The position numbers and the translations under genes are program-made. From Rostrohypoxylon terebratum (taxonomy: Eukaryota > Ascomycota > Sordariomycetes > Xylariales > Hypoxylaceae): DNA of 64,000 bases. Of the stretch, positions 23,801 through 36,196 are shown in pieces (position 1 is the first letter of the stretch; each line of letters opens with the position of its first letter). The DNA is taken from NCBI GenBank assembly GCA_022497145.1, contig MU385874.1, forward strand, positions 186,001 through 250,000, in the 5' to 3' direction. Below the pieces are notes generated by a model. That model had not been told where the DNA came from, searched no databases, and worked only from the letters and a program-made list of their open reading frames with translations.

Positions 23801-26800
23801 GTGTCCCGAGTCTAATAATGCATGGGCGACCTCTACCTAAAACGTCAGAGAAATAGTGTCATACCGCGCCAATAAGAAGTCGTAGTATTGGTGGCATTAG
23901 TGGTCTTGATGGGTATTGATTTGCTGCCCGCTTATCGCATTTCATGTCCATATTTCCCCTTACCTACCGATGATGTATGTACCTGTTGAAAAAAAAAGAA
24001 AAAAAATCGTTGAAAATCCGGTGCTAATATATACCTATAAAAAGGAACATGGGATGAGAGAGATGGTGACATCCCTGCGCTCCTTTTGGGGAAAGGGTTT
24101 ATATAAGTATACCATTTAGGTAAGTATGGGCGAAGGAGGTAGATAGAGTGTAGGTACTTTAAGGATAAATGTTAAAATAGACGGGTGTTTTAACTTTTCG
24201 TTACCTCCAACTATTACATGTATCTTGTACTATGTAAATAATGACATATGACAACATATTGGGATGGAATAGACCGTGGACCCGTGGGACCTACCTAGTA
24301 AGAACCGTTTATTGCTTAACATCTGATTTTAAGCATACCTACTATTAGGACCTACAGTAAATACCTACATAGTAGGTAGGTAATAGGTATTCGCTATACA
24401 TGTATCCACTATTGAATGTACCTACTGTCTACTTACCTAGGTATGTAATAGGTATATAACTAGGTAAATGTATTATCAGTCATTATGAACGAGAAATCAG
24501 GATGGAACCTTGGAAAGCTTAATGTTATTTAGCTATAGGATTAAGATTAAGATTAAGCAACATTTAAAGGTAAGGAGATATACGTACTCTCGACTAGGTA
24601 CTTATAGCAAGGTAGATGATAGATAGGTATACAATATAAGCCCTAGGGACTATGTAAATTGTAAGTAATGTCTTTAGTACTTTAGGGCTTACATAGGACT
24701 TAAGTATTTTAAAGTTGTAGGCTGGTAATAAGTGGCAATTGGAAATATCCGATTATCTAGTAGTAGTACAGCTGTACATCCATTACATTGCCTATCTCAT
24801 CCATACTTGCCATTTATGTATTTACCTTAATACCAACCGTAGTAGGAATAGGGGGTACTACTAATAGAGAGGGGACACTTTACACAATTGCAAAAAAAAA
24901 AAAAAAAAAAAAGGTTCTGATATGGAACATTGAAACGTAAACCTACTACTATTATCATGTAGGATCTACCTAGTACATAGAACCGCCCCTACCTAAGGTA
25001 CCTACACTAACTTGTTTTGACTTTGATTTCTATCCTATTATTTCTGTTCCTCATTCAAATGTTTCTGTTTCCCATCTCCAAACTTTTTTCTGCACCTGCG
25101 TACCCTTTTCTTAATCTCTTGATGATGTTTATCAGTCATTTTTCGAGTCATTCGCTGGCGCACGTCCACAATCACGTACACGCGTGATTCTGTACAGGTA
25201 TTCTACGGAGGGCAGATAAACTACCTCACCACCTAGTAAGTAGGTCCTAGGACCTAGGTACCCAGAATCCTAGATTGCTAGACTACTGCGTACTACTATG
25301 TATGTAGAGAGACAATAACCTTGGAACCTAGTCTAAACAAGATCTGGCCGGCTATTATTCTATGCCATCGACGCTAGTGGATAGCGACCCATGTCTCCCT
25401 GTCTTCCATGGATGTCTTCCATCCATGATATTTCCCGTATGATTGCGCATTCTACTTTGACTTAATAGCAGCCTATAATTCGACAAATTTGCTACGTGAG
25501 AAACTCGACCTCGTTTCGAACTCGTCACCTCTTTTTTCCTTACTTTTTCCCTTCTATTTTCCCCCTTTTTCTCCTTCCTTCTACCCAAATACGTCCTAAT
25601 ACACGCCCTAATACGCCCCATAAACCCTGCCAAGACCTGTCTTCAGGTCCCCATCAACAGACCCCGGCGCGTTTCTCCAACGCGCCATCATCTCCAGGGC
25701 TATAAGCCTCTGCAGGGCATTACGGCATTACGCAGTACAGGCATTACGGGCATTGCAGGCATTTGAACTGCCATCGTCGTCATCAATAAAAAAGAACACG
25801 CTACTCCCAACAAGGGCGCAAAAACGCAATAAGCCTCCTAAAACAGAAACATTTTGGCTAGGGGAGAAGATAATAAAGCCTATTTTTTTTTTGAAAAAAA
25901 AAATAATAGTAATATTCTGGAACCCATTTTTAAAACTTGGGCTTCATCAGCATCATCAGCATCGTTGCCACCACCGAAATAATCAGTTTGTTTTCGTACC
26001 CGGGTTGTGATTCCATCCAACTACCGCCGAACATCCGTACGTCAACGAGTTTTTCTTTTCCCCTTCTCTTCTATTCCTTATTCCTTACCAGGACCCTGTA
26101 AATAGGAGCCGCATCGACAAGCCTAGTCGAAACGGGGAACCAAAGTTGGAGAGATCGACCGCATCTGATTCCGACTATTGGACTGGATCGGACCAGCTAA
26201 GACTATTCGATTCGCCTGGCATACGAATTACACGAATACCTAATTAAACACTCACCCTTTTTCTCGGTACCGGCAACCCGATTTCGAACGATAGGTTTAC
26301 CCACCATCACCACCTAATCGACTATTAACTATTACTATTACTATTATTACCTACTACCACCACTACGACGTACTACTTGCTACTAGTGATCAGCATCTAC
26401 GTATTATCACCTACCCATATACCGATTCACTAACTTCAAAGGTAAGGTGGAATATCATACTCTTTTCATTCTACTACTACTACTATATTCTGTCTATCCC
26501 CTATTATCCCCTGACTATGCGACTATAAGCAACAACTATGACACGCATCTGCATACCAACGTACGTACCTTCATCCATACCTACCTAGGACTATTACTGT
26601 CTGTCTCGATTATTCTCCTATACACTACTACACTACCTCTCATCCGTCCAACCACGATCCGCGTACCACGTATCCCCAGATATCTTATACGCATTTACCT
26701 ATTGCATACGTCCAAATATAGTAAGTATGCTTACACAGGGACACTAGCTGTGTTTTGCTTTCTCCGTATTCCCAAGGATATTCCAGATCATGCATTTTCG

Positions 26801-28852
26801 TCGACTTCTCGTTTTCTACTTTTGTTGTTACTGCTGCTGCTCCGCCATTGCTCTTCCTCTTCGAGTGCATAGCTCGGGTGACTGATGTTGTTCTTTTTTT
26901 TTTTTTTTTTGGTTCCTTTTCCTTTTTCTTCACCTGTTCCTATTGCTGCTGCCGCTGATCCTCCTCGAACATAATGACCTAACCTTCCAACAAGTTGTTT
27001 GAAGTTTGCGAGTGCTTCCAACATCCAAGTCCGAGGAAGAGACACTTTTGGCACTTTTGACTTTTTTTTTGGTCGATCCGATTAGTCACTTTAGAAGGCT
27101 GGTCCCGAGTCATCAATAATTTCCTAACCTAGTGCTCCATCTTACTGAGTCTTCTATAGGCAAGTGTTTTATTATATCTCATCGAACACGTATATCAGTC
27201 ACATTTTATCTCCTGCGCGTCAGTTTTATTTGGCGTCTCGATCCGACCACCCGCCCCCCCTTTTTTTTCTCTCTTCTTACTATTTCCATCTTCACTTATC
27301 TCTCTTATTTTCTGATGGGTTGCAGTACAATTATTTCATTGGCATTTCCATTTCCATTACTTAGCATATTTAAGATATCTACCTACTTACTAGCTGCCTC
27401 TCTACATGCTCACATCCATGATGCTCCTTTACTACTATCTGCATGAAATTCCCCTTTTTTTTCTAATCTAGCGCTTGCCCAATGCGCCTCCTATTTATTA
27501 TTCGATCACCACTTTTTTTTACCTATTCCCTATACGAACTAATTCCCTAGTCTGGGTGGCAGTAGCCGGCAGTCATCTAAAAGCACATGAAGCACCTGCC
27601 TAGGTAGCCAATATTAATTGCCCTTTTCGTACAATTTGTACAGTCTATAATTTGCTACCTGCGCTTCAACAACGTAGTGGCAACCTTATGACCTCTAGGA
27701 CACACAGTCCCTGCACTTAGCAAGAACAGTGCCAGTTTGCTAAGGTGGCTAAGGTGTTATCGATGCCGTCGATGCCGTCGATGCCTGCCCTAGTACATAC
27801 CGTACTTGCCTTATACCAGTACTTAACTTAACACTTAACACTTGCCATTTACCAATAATACCTAGGTCCTAGGTAGTACCTACCTACTACATCCATATAG
27901 GTATCTACATAGTGCAAATATTGATTTCACTTATTGATCTCACTGAACCTTGGGGAACTTGACCGGTCTCATTTGAGCAATTCTTTCTTTTTTTTTCTCT
28001 TTTTTTCCTTTCTCAACATCAACACCTTCTTCACCTCCGATTCGACTTCACATTTGTACTTGCATCTGCGCTTGTCTAACAATAACAAGTCCTCATTAGT
28101 AGAAGCCACCAAACCTGAGACGCCCATCCGTCCTCGCCGGTTCATGAGCCGACTCATCTAGTCACCGACCCTTTCTATTCATCCAAGTCTAAACCAAACA
28201 AAAACATTCACATTATCCCAGACTGGTAAGTATAGTTACATATTTACGTATATTTACGTATCTTTACGTATATATATTTACATACTTTCTTAATGCACTC
28301 GTACCTTACTAGTACTATTAGTCCTATCAGTACTGGTAGCACTGCCAGTACTGCGAGTAACGCTAGTCGTACTGTACCTCTACTGCCTAGGTCTTTACCT
28401 AGGTATTTACCTATTACACCTCCCTCCCTTCCCATATATCATCATAATATGACCCGCCATCCCCACATCGACTATACCGTCCCATATTATAGATGCCTCG
28501 TCTCGCCTTACTTCATCATCTCACTTTTCTTACCCATCTACTCTCCTCATCTTTCCCTTGCTCTTCCCAATACTTCCATTACCCTTTCCGCCCTTGACTC
28601 ATCCTTACTCAAGGCAACTCATGTACCAAACTGAAGCTTCTCAACGCACGCTTTTCGGTATCTCACCTTGGTCACTTTGGGTCTGCACATAAAGGCTGCA
28701 TATAATTTAGCTCGCAGTCGCTGGGCACTGCCTCCTGCCACTACATAACCTCTATTTCGTACCCGGTGGAAGCTGGAATCGTGCTATTCACTAACACATC
28801 ATAGAAAGAAAATTACGTGGGTTATTGGGCGGACGCGCATTGAACTGGCGCC
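20878..28852. other. 8 kb gene-free region; distal part a pyrimidine-rich upstream region
   Basis: No ORF here has family similarity or convincing exon structure. 20.9-25.3 kb is AT-rich and studded with TAGGTA/CCTAGG repeats, (TACAA)n near 22890-22925, AAGCTAAC repeats at 22930-22960 and a long A-tract at 24891-24912. From about 25.5 kb to 28.85 kb the plus strand is strongly pyrimidine-rich, with T-tracts at 26893-26911, 27061 and 27985. Donor-like GTAAGG at 26441 and GTAAGT near 28226, and an acceptor-like CTCGCAG near 28716, could belong to a spliced leader of the gene at 28853. The start of any transcript is not visible. Confidence 0.45.
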
Positions 28853-31166
28853 ATGTCCGCCAAGAAGGAGCCGTCCGGCCAACAAGATTTAGATGAGATG
28901 GAGAGGATTCATTGGGAAACGACCAAGTATAACAGAGAACGGGAGGATGCTCTACGCAAACGCGAATACGACGTTCATCAAGATACCCTAAGAAACAATC
29001 TGGTTCAGCTATACGATGCGAAGACACGCATACACCAAGAGCTTCTCATCCTCACAGACAAAATCCAACAGCATGAGAAGCAACAGGAACAGCTGGCGAA
29101 CGAGTTTGAGGAGAACAAGCTCGATCTAAAGGAGAAGCGTCAAAAGGATGACCGAGCGCAAGAAGAGTGGTTTTTGCGAGCACGAGAAGAAATCGCATCT
29201 AAAGAAAATGCTAGGCCTAAGAGCAGCACCGGAAACCGTCGACATTCTAATCGTGAAGCGCCATCGCAGACTAACGGTGCAGGGTGGACGAGCATTAACG
29301 GGACGCGACGGCGGGGTCGAAGAGAGGAAGAAGAAGAGCCTCCTGCAGACCCTGGAAACCTTCTGAGTAGCATATACCACAACCCTGTCGACGAAACGGA
29401 GTCCATAAATGGTAGGGTCATGCCCTTACGCAATGGTGGTGGTAACCGTGTCCGACCCGGTCCAACAAATGGCGTGTCTAATGATATGGAGACGAGCGGT
29501 ACAGAGGGTTATCCGACAGGCCGTACTAAGGACAGGCCTCTCAAGCCTAAGCAGCGACATAGCTTACCTAGTTTTCCGGCGTCCCGCGAGACTAATGGGA
29601 AGCCTCGTAAGTTCTCTGTGGATGTTTCTCTTGCTGTTAGACTAACTGTGTTTCTGTAGCGGGGTCGGAAACGTCTAGCGAGACCAAGACCAAGTCGCCA
29701 ACGGGTCGGAAATCTTTACCTAGTGCAAAGGGTTCCCTGCCTCCCACAGATCGCTCAACGCCAACAGCCACCGACGCCCGGGAAATCACTCGTGAGAGGC
29801 TAGCTATCAAAGACGATGGCAAATTTGTCATCGAACCACCGATGTTTGCTGGTATCCCTCTTGAGCGGATTGATATGACCCACCCTTACTGGGACCCTGA
29901 GTGGGAACCCTTGGATGGGATTATCCAGCCCCAGCTTGACAAATGGAAGGAGAAGCTGGAACAGCTCAAGCAAACACCCGACGCTATACGACACACGATA
30001 TTTCTTGCTAATCGTCAGGTCAACCGAGGCCAAGCCGTCGTCGACTTCCTCCGAAATGAACAGTGGCACCCGTACCAGTTTGTTGGCAAGGAAATGATGA
30101 ACAAGTTCTACAAGACATTCATCAACTACGACACGATGTTCCGGTTAGTTAACGTGCACGAGGAGCTGAAGAAATTTGACCTTGACATGACCCCTCTTGA
30201 GTGGCTACGTCAGCGCATGTGCGACATCGCCGAAGCACAAGGGGAAAAGTTCAATCTCTCGAGGACCACTCACGACTTGTACCACGACGCTAACCTCAAG
30301 CTTTTGCGAGAAAAGCACGGCTTTGGTAATATCGGAAGGCCATCTGGATATAAGCTTAACGAGAGGAACCCTGAAAGAGCGGTGGCTAGGAAGTTGAAGC
30401 AGGAGGCAGGATCGGTTCGACGTAAAGGTCGTCGATCAATTGGTCAGGTCGACCCGGACGACGCGCCGTGTATAGAAGACATGCAAAAGAAGGGGATCGA
30501 CCAGCCACAAGGGGAATATCTCGAGCCCGTGACGCCTCGTATGCAAAAACGACAGCGTATAGAGCCTGCGCCCGCGCCCGCGCCCGCTCCCGCTCCCGCC
30601 CCTGCTCCCCCTAAGCTGGAACCCGAAGAAGATGACCTGGATTACAGCGGATGGACCTCGACTGACTCTTTCTCCGCCGGACGAATAATGCATCTCGACT
30701 GGAGAGTATATCAGATTAAGACGCGAGCGCTGACAACTAGCACGGAGGTCACTCAGTATTGGACCTGGAAGCAAGATAAGAATATATTTGAGCACCAAGT
30801 CTTGCGAGACGTCCATCCTAAAGTAACCTGGGGCTTCTACCAGAAACCCATCAATTTCGACTTGTCGCTGGAGGAGATCAAGGAAATCCAGTATGGATCG
30901 GACAGCCAGAAGATTCTGGTAGATATCAACGATGGGAAGCGTGGTAATGTCCTTGCGTACTTCAAGCGGGAACGCACCAAGAAGCGGTTCCTCGCCTTCG
31001 CGAAGAAGAAGGGCATCAAGCTTGTAAAAAGCACCCGGTACGTGGCATCATACTCGATATAATCTAGAAGGTCTATGACTAACAGCTCGCACACAGTTTC
31101 CAACTCGAGGAGTTATGGGACACTATGGAGTCGAAGACATTACCCAACGAAGACGCAGACACGTAA
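28853..31166 (+). CDS. conserved-looking fungal protein of unknown function, 733 residues
   Basis: Not recognised. Three exons: 28853-29606, 29660-31037 and 31097-31166, joined in frame; the first intron is 53 nt with a clear ACTAACTG branch site. Start context GCGCCATGTCCGCC is good. Residues about 15-130 are highly charged and predicted coiled coil (repeated E/K/Q). About 130-310 is low complexity and basic. A folded-looking middle domain begins around IDMTHPYWDPEWEPL and is rich in aromatic residues (NEQWHPYQFVGKEMM, DMTPLEWLRQRMCD). Then come a basic patch (RRKGRRS), an (AP)n run of about eight repeats, an acidic stretch, and a C-terminal domain starting MHLDWRVYQIKTR and ending in a Lys/Arg-rich helix (KRERTKKRFLAFAKKKG). 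No membrane segment or signal peptide. Nuclear location is possible but only inferred. It is preceded by the 8 kb gene-free region. Confidence 0.75.
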
Positions 31167-33083
31167 ACCCGCACCCGCTCTCGATAAGAGCTTATTCCTT
31201 ATTCTCTTGCCGACCGAGCTCTTATATCACTACTTTCCTATATGTAGACTTGCGTTACGACACCCTGCGGACGTTGAATGTTTCCGCCTTATCGCAAAGG
31301 GATTTAATAAAGCAGTGCCGCAAGGAATCAGGAGGATTTTCACATGACGCATTTTCTTTTTCTATTTTCTACATAGTAAGGACGCGAGCACGGATGAATT
31401 GGCAGGGGCGGGAAAATCGGCCGGACCAAGGGAAGGACAAAAGGGTGGTTGGGTGGTACATTGATACGGCCCTGGCTAATAAGATGAAATATTTGAAAGA
31501 TTAAGAAGGAGATTTCGAGAGCGAGGGAAGCATCGGTGGCAACACCCCTTTCTCGTGCTCTTTATATTTGCGATTTGCGCGGAGGAATGGGTTCGGTCTG
31601 GCCCACCCCGTCGCCCCGTCGCGTTGTGACCATTAATTCATTCTCCGGTGAAGAGATTGTACACTACCTACGAAACTTATATCAGCTGCATAGAGAAGGG
31701 AGGCATGGCGAACTGGCGTAAGCAAAATGCATTTGCGTTGACCTTTTATTTTATTTTTTTTCACTAAAAATTCCCGTACACGCGCATGGAATTGACTGGC
31801 CTGAGTTGGCTCTATTCATCGTCAGGTACCTAGTGGAAGGATAGTACAACTGCGACCATATAATTGTCCTCCTGTCTGCTTACCTACCTAGTAGGTACCC
31901 GTGTTGTCAACTTTATGAGTGCTCGTGAGTTGTGACGAGACAACGAAAGAGTCGTCGTGGTTTACAACGCAACGACGTAACGAAATATCGATCGTCACTA
32001 AATCGTCTACTATGTACATCGTGCATGAGGTGACGACTAGAAGGGGAAAAAAACCCCACACCACGTTACCGACATTCTGGCAATACGCCTGTAGCAATCC
32101 CTGTGAAATCTGTGATACGTAGGCATTTCCTACAGTAGCGGCAGATCCATAAGGCGTAGTTATGTATGTCCACGGGTTATCCGACCCATCCGTTTCATTC
32201 GTTCATTCGTTCATTCGTTCATTCGTTCATTCGTTCATTCGTTCATTCGTTCATTCGTTCATTCGTTCATTCGTTCATTCGTTCATCCATCCATTGAGGG
32301 TACCTGTACCTCGTGGCGGAAGCGTGTCAAGGTGGTCATTCTGGCCCCCAAATGCAGCGTCGCTGCCTAGATTTGGGAGGCGGCGTAACATTCCGTCACT
32401 TAGATTTCTTGTTTTTTTTTGTCGTTCTACCTTGCTGGTGCTGGCAGTTTTGGGGATCCAATCCTGGCTTGCAGTGTGGTTTTGGGGGGGGGGCGCCGTC
32501 TTTGACACCCCGGCTCGATCCGACAGCAAGCCAAGACGGCAGGAAGCGAGCGGGCCTCCTGCAGGACCAGGATAGGGTAGGGATAGGTATAGGGATATCT
32601 AAGTCTCAATTAGACGATATCATGGGATTAGTGAATTAATATATCGGGTTTTCGAAGTTATCGCTGATATGAATAACTTACATAATCAGGAATCAGGAGA
32701 AGGACATTATGATCAATGATATTCAAGGTTCCTCAGAAGTTATTAACCTAGTACCTAGTAGGTATGCTAATATAACTATAACTCGTAATGTTGTAAGAGA
32801 TATGGCGTTGACAAAGTTTACCATTCGCACAAGCTGTCATAAGATAAAGTTAAACTCTATTATGTGTGAGGGCAACTGTCTCCGAAGGCTGTTACTATTG
32901 ACATATATTTAATAACAGTCTCTCCTTCCAGGTCTAAAAACCTGCTCAATTTCCAAGCACTCGAGAAAACAACTCGAGTTGTGCCACAACGTTCCAAAAC
33001 TTTTTCAACAACACATCACACATCACGCAGCATTCTGCAATACCAACATAGACTTACAAAACTTACCACCCGCGTATAAAACA
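31167..33083. other. intergenic region with degenerate ORF fragments
   Basis: No supported gene. Reading frames at 31115-31504 and 31536-31721 look partly protein-like (for example a stretch FSGEEIVHYLRNLYQLHREG) but lack starts, splice signals or recognisable similarity, and could be remnants. Contains the octamer repeat described separately, a G-run near 32483, and an AT-rich stretch 32630-32930 before the next gene. Confidence 0.4.
32197..32286. repeat. octamer tandem repeat (ATTCGTTC)n
   Basis: About eleven perfect copies of the 8-mer ATTCGTTC, flanked by CATTCG/CATCCATCC variants. Because 8 is not a multiple of 3, each of the six frames reads a period-8-residue peptide. The low divergence suggests recent expansion or active slippage. 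Confidence 0.9.
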
Positions 33084-34058
33084 ATGGACTTCTTAGCTGA
33101 GCTTGAGTCCATGGCTGAGGTTGCTGCTCAGCAGCTACTCCAAGACGAGCCCGACGACGCTTCCGTCAATAGATGGCAACACCTGTTCGGGTACTCGTAC
33201 CCAGAAGCAGAACAGAAGATCCACGAACACAGGACTGACCTCTCGCGAATCACCATCACGGAATCTCACTGGGAGATGGTTCGCCTAGAAAAGGAGAGTC
33301 AAGGATACGACAAGGAGGCCTATGAACACTCTTGTTCTCTAGCTGTCCACACCAACTCAGTACCCCAGAATGCGCCTAGAAAGACCGGATCCTCAATATA
33401 CTTGATCAAGCTCGAAGGGCCCCTAAGCAGTGCAGATCTAGTGAAGTCGGCTGCTTGTCTCGATGAAACTCCCTTAGAGCACTGTGCCACAGACGACATG
33501 GGCGAGACTGCAGCCTTTTGTAAAGTGGACACTACAGCGAAGGAGAAGCTTATGGGCTACCTCGCTTCTCAGGGGTCGCTTTTCCAACCCACGTTCATCA
33601 GGTATTCGAAGGCCGAGAAGAATTTGTCGGTGACTTCAGCATACCCCACCCTAGGCATCGACAGTACCATGCCACAGCATCGTCTTAACTCTACCACCGA
33701 CAGCAGGCTATTACCAGCACAGAACCAATACCCGGTGTGGTATTTCTTCTACGGCACTCTCGGGGACTCCGTCGTGTTGAAGAATCTTTTAGGCGTCGAT
33801 CCGGTATACAGTCCTGCAAGCATCACCGGCGGTGCCATGAGAACCTGGGGCGGCAAGTATAAAGCTCTTGTCGACGCACCTGACCGCAGACAAGAGGTCC
33901 GTGGCCAGGCGTTTCTCGTTCAGGACAAGGAGCAAGAAGAGGCCCTCCAGCTATATGAGACGTACAAGTACGAGGTGGTTCGCTGCGAGATTCACTTGGA
34001 AAGCGAAGATAGAGTCAAGGGACTAACGTTCCGGTTCATCGGGGATGTCGACGAGTGA
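33084..34058 (+). CDS. AIG2-like / gamma-glutamylcyclotransferase-fold protein
   Basis: Carries a C-terminal AIG2/GGCT-like domain; such domains act on gamma-glutamyl compounds or are uncharacterised, so the reaction is not predicted. 324 residues from the ATG at 33084 (context AAACAATGGAC). An in-frame upstream ATG at 32979 would add 35 poorly conserved-looking residues. The first about 200 residues are acidic and helical (MDFLAELESMAEVAAQQLL) and do not match a family I know. The domain starts YPVWYFFYGTLGDSVVL, the glycine-rich YGTL motif of the fold. It continues GGAMRTWGGKYKALVDA, VRGQAFLVQDKEQEEALQLYE (the region of the conserved acidic residue) and ends in a basic/acidic strand. No introns, no targeting signal. 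Neighbouring genes give no context. Confidence 0.78.
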   Translation: MDFLAELESMAEVAAQQLLQDEPDDASVNRWQHLFGYSYPEAEQKIHEHRTDLSRITITESHWEMVRLEKESQGYDKEAYEHSCSLAVHTNSVPQNAPRKTGSSIYLIKLEGPLSSADLVKSAACLDETPLEHCATDDMGETAAFCKVDTTAKEKLMGYLASQGSLFQPTFIRYSKAEKNLSVTSAYPTLGIDSTMPQHRLNSTTDSRLLPAQNQYPVWYFFYGTLGDSVVLKNLLGVDPVYSPASITGGAMRTWGGKYKALVDAPDRRQEVRGQAFLVQDKEQEEALQLYETYKYEVVRCEIHLESEDRVKGLTFRFIGDVDE

Positions 34059-35573
34059 TTCCCCACAGCTACAGCTTGACATTGGATACCCATATCCCAG
34101 GCATCTTTATTCCTGTGCGGAATTTCTGGGCTACCAACGAGAGTAAACCTACTCAGACTAAGCTTCGAGACTGACAGGGCTCTCGGCTCGGTTATCGTCG
34201 ATATCCACCGCCATGGCTGTGGCAGTCCACCAGATAATCGGAAATATTTGGTGATTGAACCAAATGCAAGAACTGACCTCTGTATTGAGAGGACACGATG
34301 TCTTACGATCGACTAATCGAGTTGGTGTTGGGTGGCAAATTTTCGAAGGATGGGACACCAGGACTTGCCGACAACCACCTGAATGGGCTGCAAGTCAGAC
34401 ACGGTAGTGGAATAGAGGACCGCTGCGAGTCCAGAGTCACAGACAGTAGCCAATGACACGAGATGTCTACCATTCTGACCCGGCCGCGAATTCAAAGTCA
34501 TGGCAAAGACAAACAACCTATGTGGTTTATAAATGCCTGCGGAGGGCTCGATGGTATCCCAGTAGCGGTTGCTGCGAAAAATCGCACAGATCATACGCCA
34601 GGCTCGATCCAAGTGAGCAGGAAAAGCCCGGCTACGCCAATTGGACCATCATGGTAGATGGGTCACTGAGCAAGAAACACATCGTAGAGAGGTTCTGTAA
34701 GTCTCCTGAAAATTTGTGGATGTCATAAATTTGAATAGCTGTTAAGACTCGGAGGAGCTTGTGACTCCATCACAATCGTAGACGACCAATGGACAAAGAA
34801 TATGGATGTGGTATAGTGCAAATTGCACCAATGCCTTGAGTTCAGGCGAGATTCCACGTGTAATATTATACACGTTCACGCCATCTCGTTTCGCGAGGGT
34901 CATATTCTAGCTAAGAAACATAACTAGCAAAAGCCGTCGCATACTGGGAGTTTGCAATGGCGAAATCTTTGAACGGGTGTGTACTTGGTGGCTCTTCCAG
35001 GTCGGATGTCCGTACATGACGATTTTGAGATGTGGCTGCGTTAAGAGATCTATGAGGCTTAAGCCACGGCGGTAAGAGGGGTATAAGAGTTACTTTGGGG
35101 TTAGGAAAACGCGTGATAGCACAACAATTTATATTCCCTTGATTCTCATTCTCATTTTCATTTTCATTTTCATTCAAATCCATGTGAACTCATGAGTACT
35201 TTGAAATGTCTGTGGTTGCTGTATTTTGATAAAGCCAATGTGAGAAGGTTGGTGAGGAATGAATTCGGAGGTGATGTAATAATATTATAGACTACTACGC
35301 ACCCCGGAAGCCGCATCCGAAGTTAGCCCGGTCTCCACTAAAATTACATAGCCGTTATCGATTCGCAAGTTTGCTATCGATTCGTCCGGGAACACTGAAT
35401 TAGGAATTAAAGATTGGAACCTTGAACGAGAAATTGCGACAGCGACTCCCCTCGAAGCGGCGATCCGGGTTCGAACTGGATATAGAAAGTCAAAAAAAAA
35501 GTTCGACCGGTGACGAAAGACTTGCTTATCTCCTCCCCCCCCCGCGGCCCATGTGAGCAAGCAGCCGACAAAG
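34059..35573. other. intergenic region of 1.5 kb
   Basis: No supported gene; the overlapping ORFs at 34158-34728 lack similarity. Contains (TCATTT)n near 35150-35175 and an A-tract at 35493. A T-arm-like sequence (CCGGGTTCGAACTGG) near 35466 has no matching tRNA body upstream. The last 50 bp is a C-rich run before bS6m. Confidence 0.45.
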
Positions 35574-36196
35574 ATGCTGTACGAACTAATAGGAATTGTA
35601 AGTTTTTTTTCTCTTCTTCTTTTTGCGATTGTCCCTTCAAATACGAAATGCGGAATACGGGAACAGACAGATAGAAGAACGTTCACTAACGCAATAGAAT
35701 AGGCCCGACCTGGCAACGTTGCCGAGGTGAAAGAGTACGTCTCTCCCTTTCCCCCTCCCCCTCCCCTCTAATCGAAGCCAAGAAAAACCAATCCGAGTCC
35801 CTTCGCGAAAGAAAATTGCATACCACCACCCCGCTCACTATCACCACCAACGCGCAAATTTCGATTAAGCTAACGCATCTCTCTCTCTTCCCCCCCGAAA
35901 ACAGAATCGTCCTGACGACAGGCCAACTGATCCTGCGGCAGAAGGGCGTGATACGCGGCATATCCAACTGGGGCGTCTTCCTGCTCCCCAAGCCCACCAG
36001 CGTGCACCAGATGCGCCACCACCAGGGCCACTACTTCGCCATGCGCTTCGACGCCTCCGCCGCCACCCAGAGCGCCGTCCGCAACATGCTGGCCCTCGAC
36101 CCCCGCATGATCCGCCACTCCTCCGTCAAGCTGGGCGACGGCAAGCTCGAGACCATGAGCCGCTTCGGCACGCCCGGGTGGTCGGGTACGGATTAA
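35574..36196 (+). CDS. mitochondrial small-subunit ribosomal protein bS6m (Mrp17-like)
   Basis: Component of the mitoribosome small subunit. Three exons give 115 residues: 35574-35597 (24 nt), 35703-35734 (32 nt) and 35905-36196. The spliced start MLYELIGIARPGNVAEVKE is the family's N-terminal strand, followed by EIVLTTGQLILRQKGVIRG, NWGVFLLPKP, GHYFAMRFDAS and a C-terminal helix. Donors are GTAAGT and GTACGT; acceptors AATAG and AACAG. The ORF visible without splicing begins in intron 2 and misses the true N-terminus. The coding part is strongly GC-rich at third positions (many CGC/GCC/AAG), a sign of good expression. No cleavable presequence is evident, as in the yeast homologue. Confidence 0.9.

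Noticed and set aside
26447..26872. 141-residue hydrophobic ORF with Leu run
   Set aside because: Arises from pyrimidine-rich plus-strand DNA, which always reads as Leu/Ser/Phe-rich; no splice or similarity support.
31115..31721. Protein-like fragments after the unknown gene
   Set aside because: Frames overlap the third exon of the unknown gene, lack starts and splice sites, and show no family; possibly a decayed gene but not supportable.
35465..35483. T-arm-like sequence CCGGGTTCGAACTGG
   Set aside because: No A-box, no acceptor partner and no anticodon arm upstream; a chance palindrome around TTCGAA.
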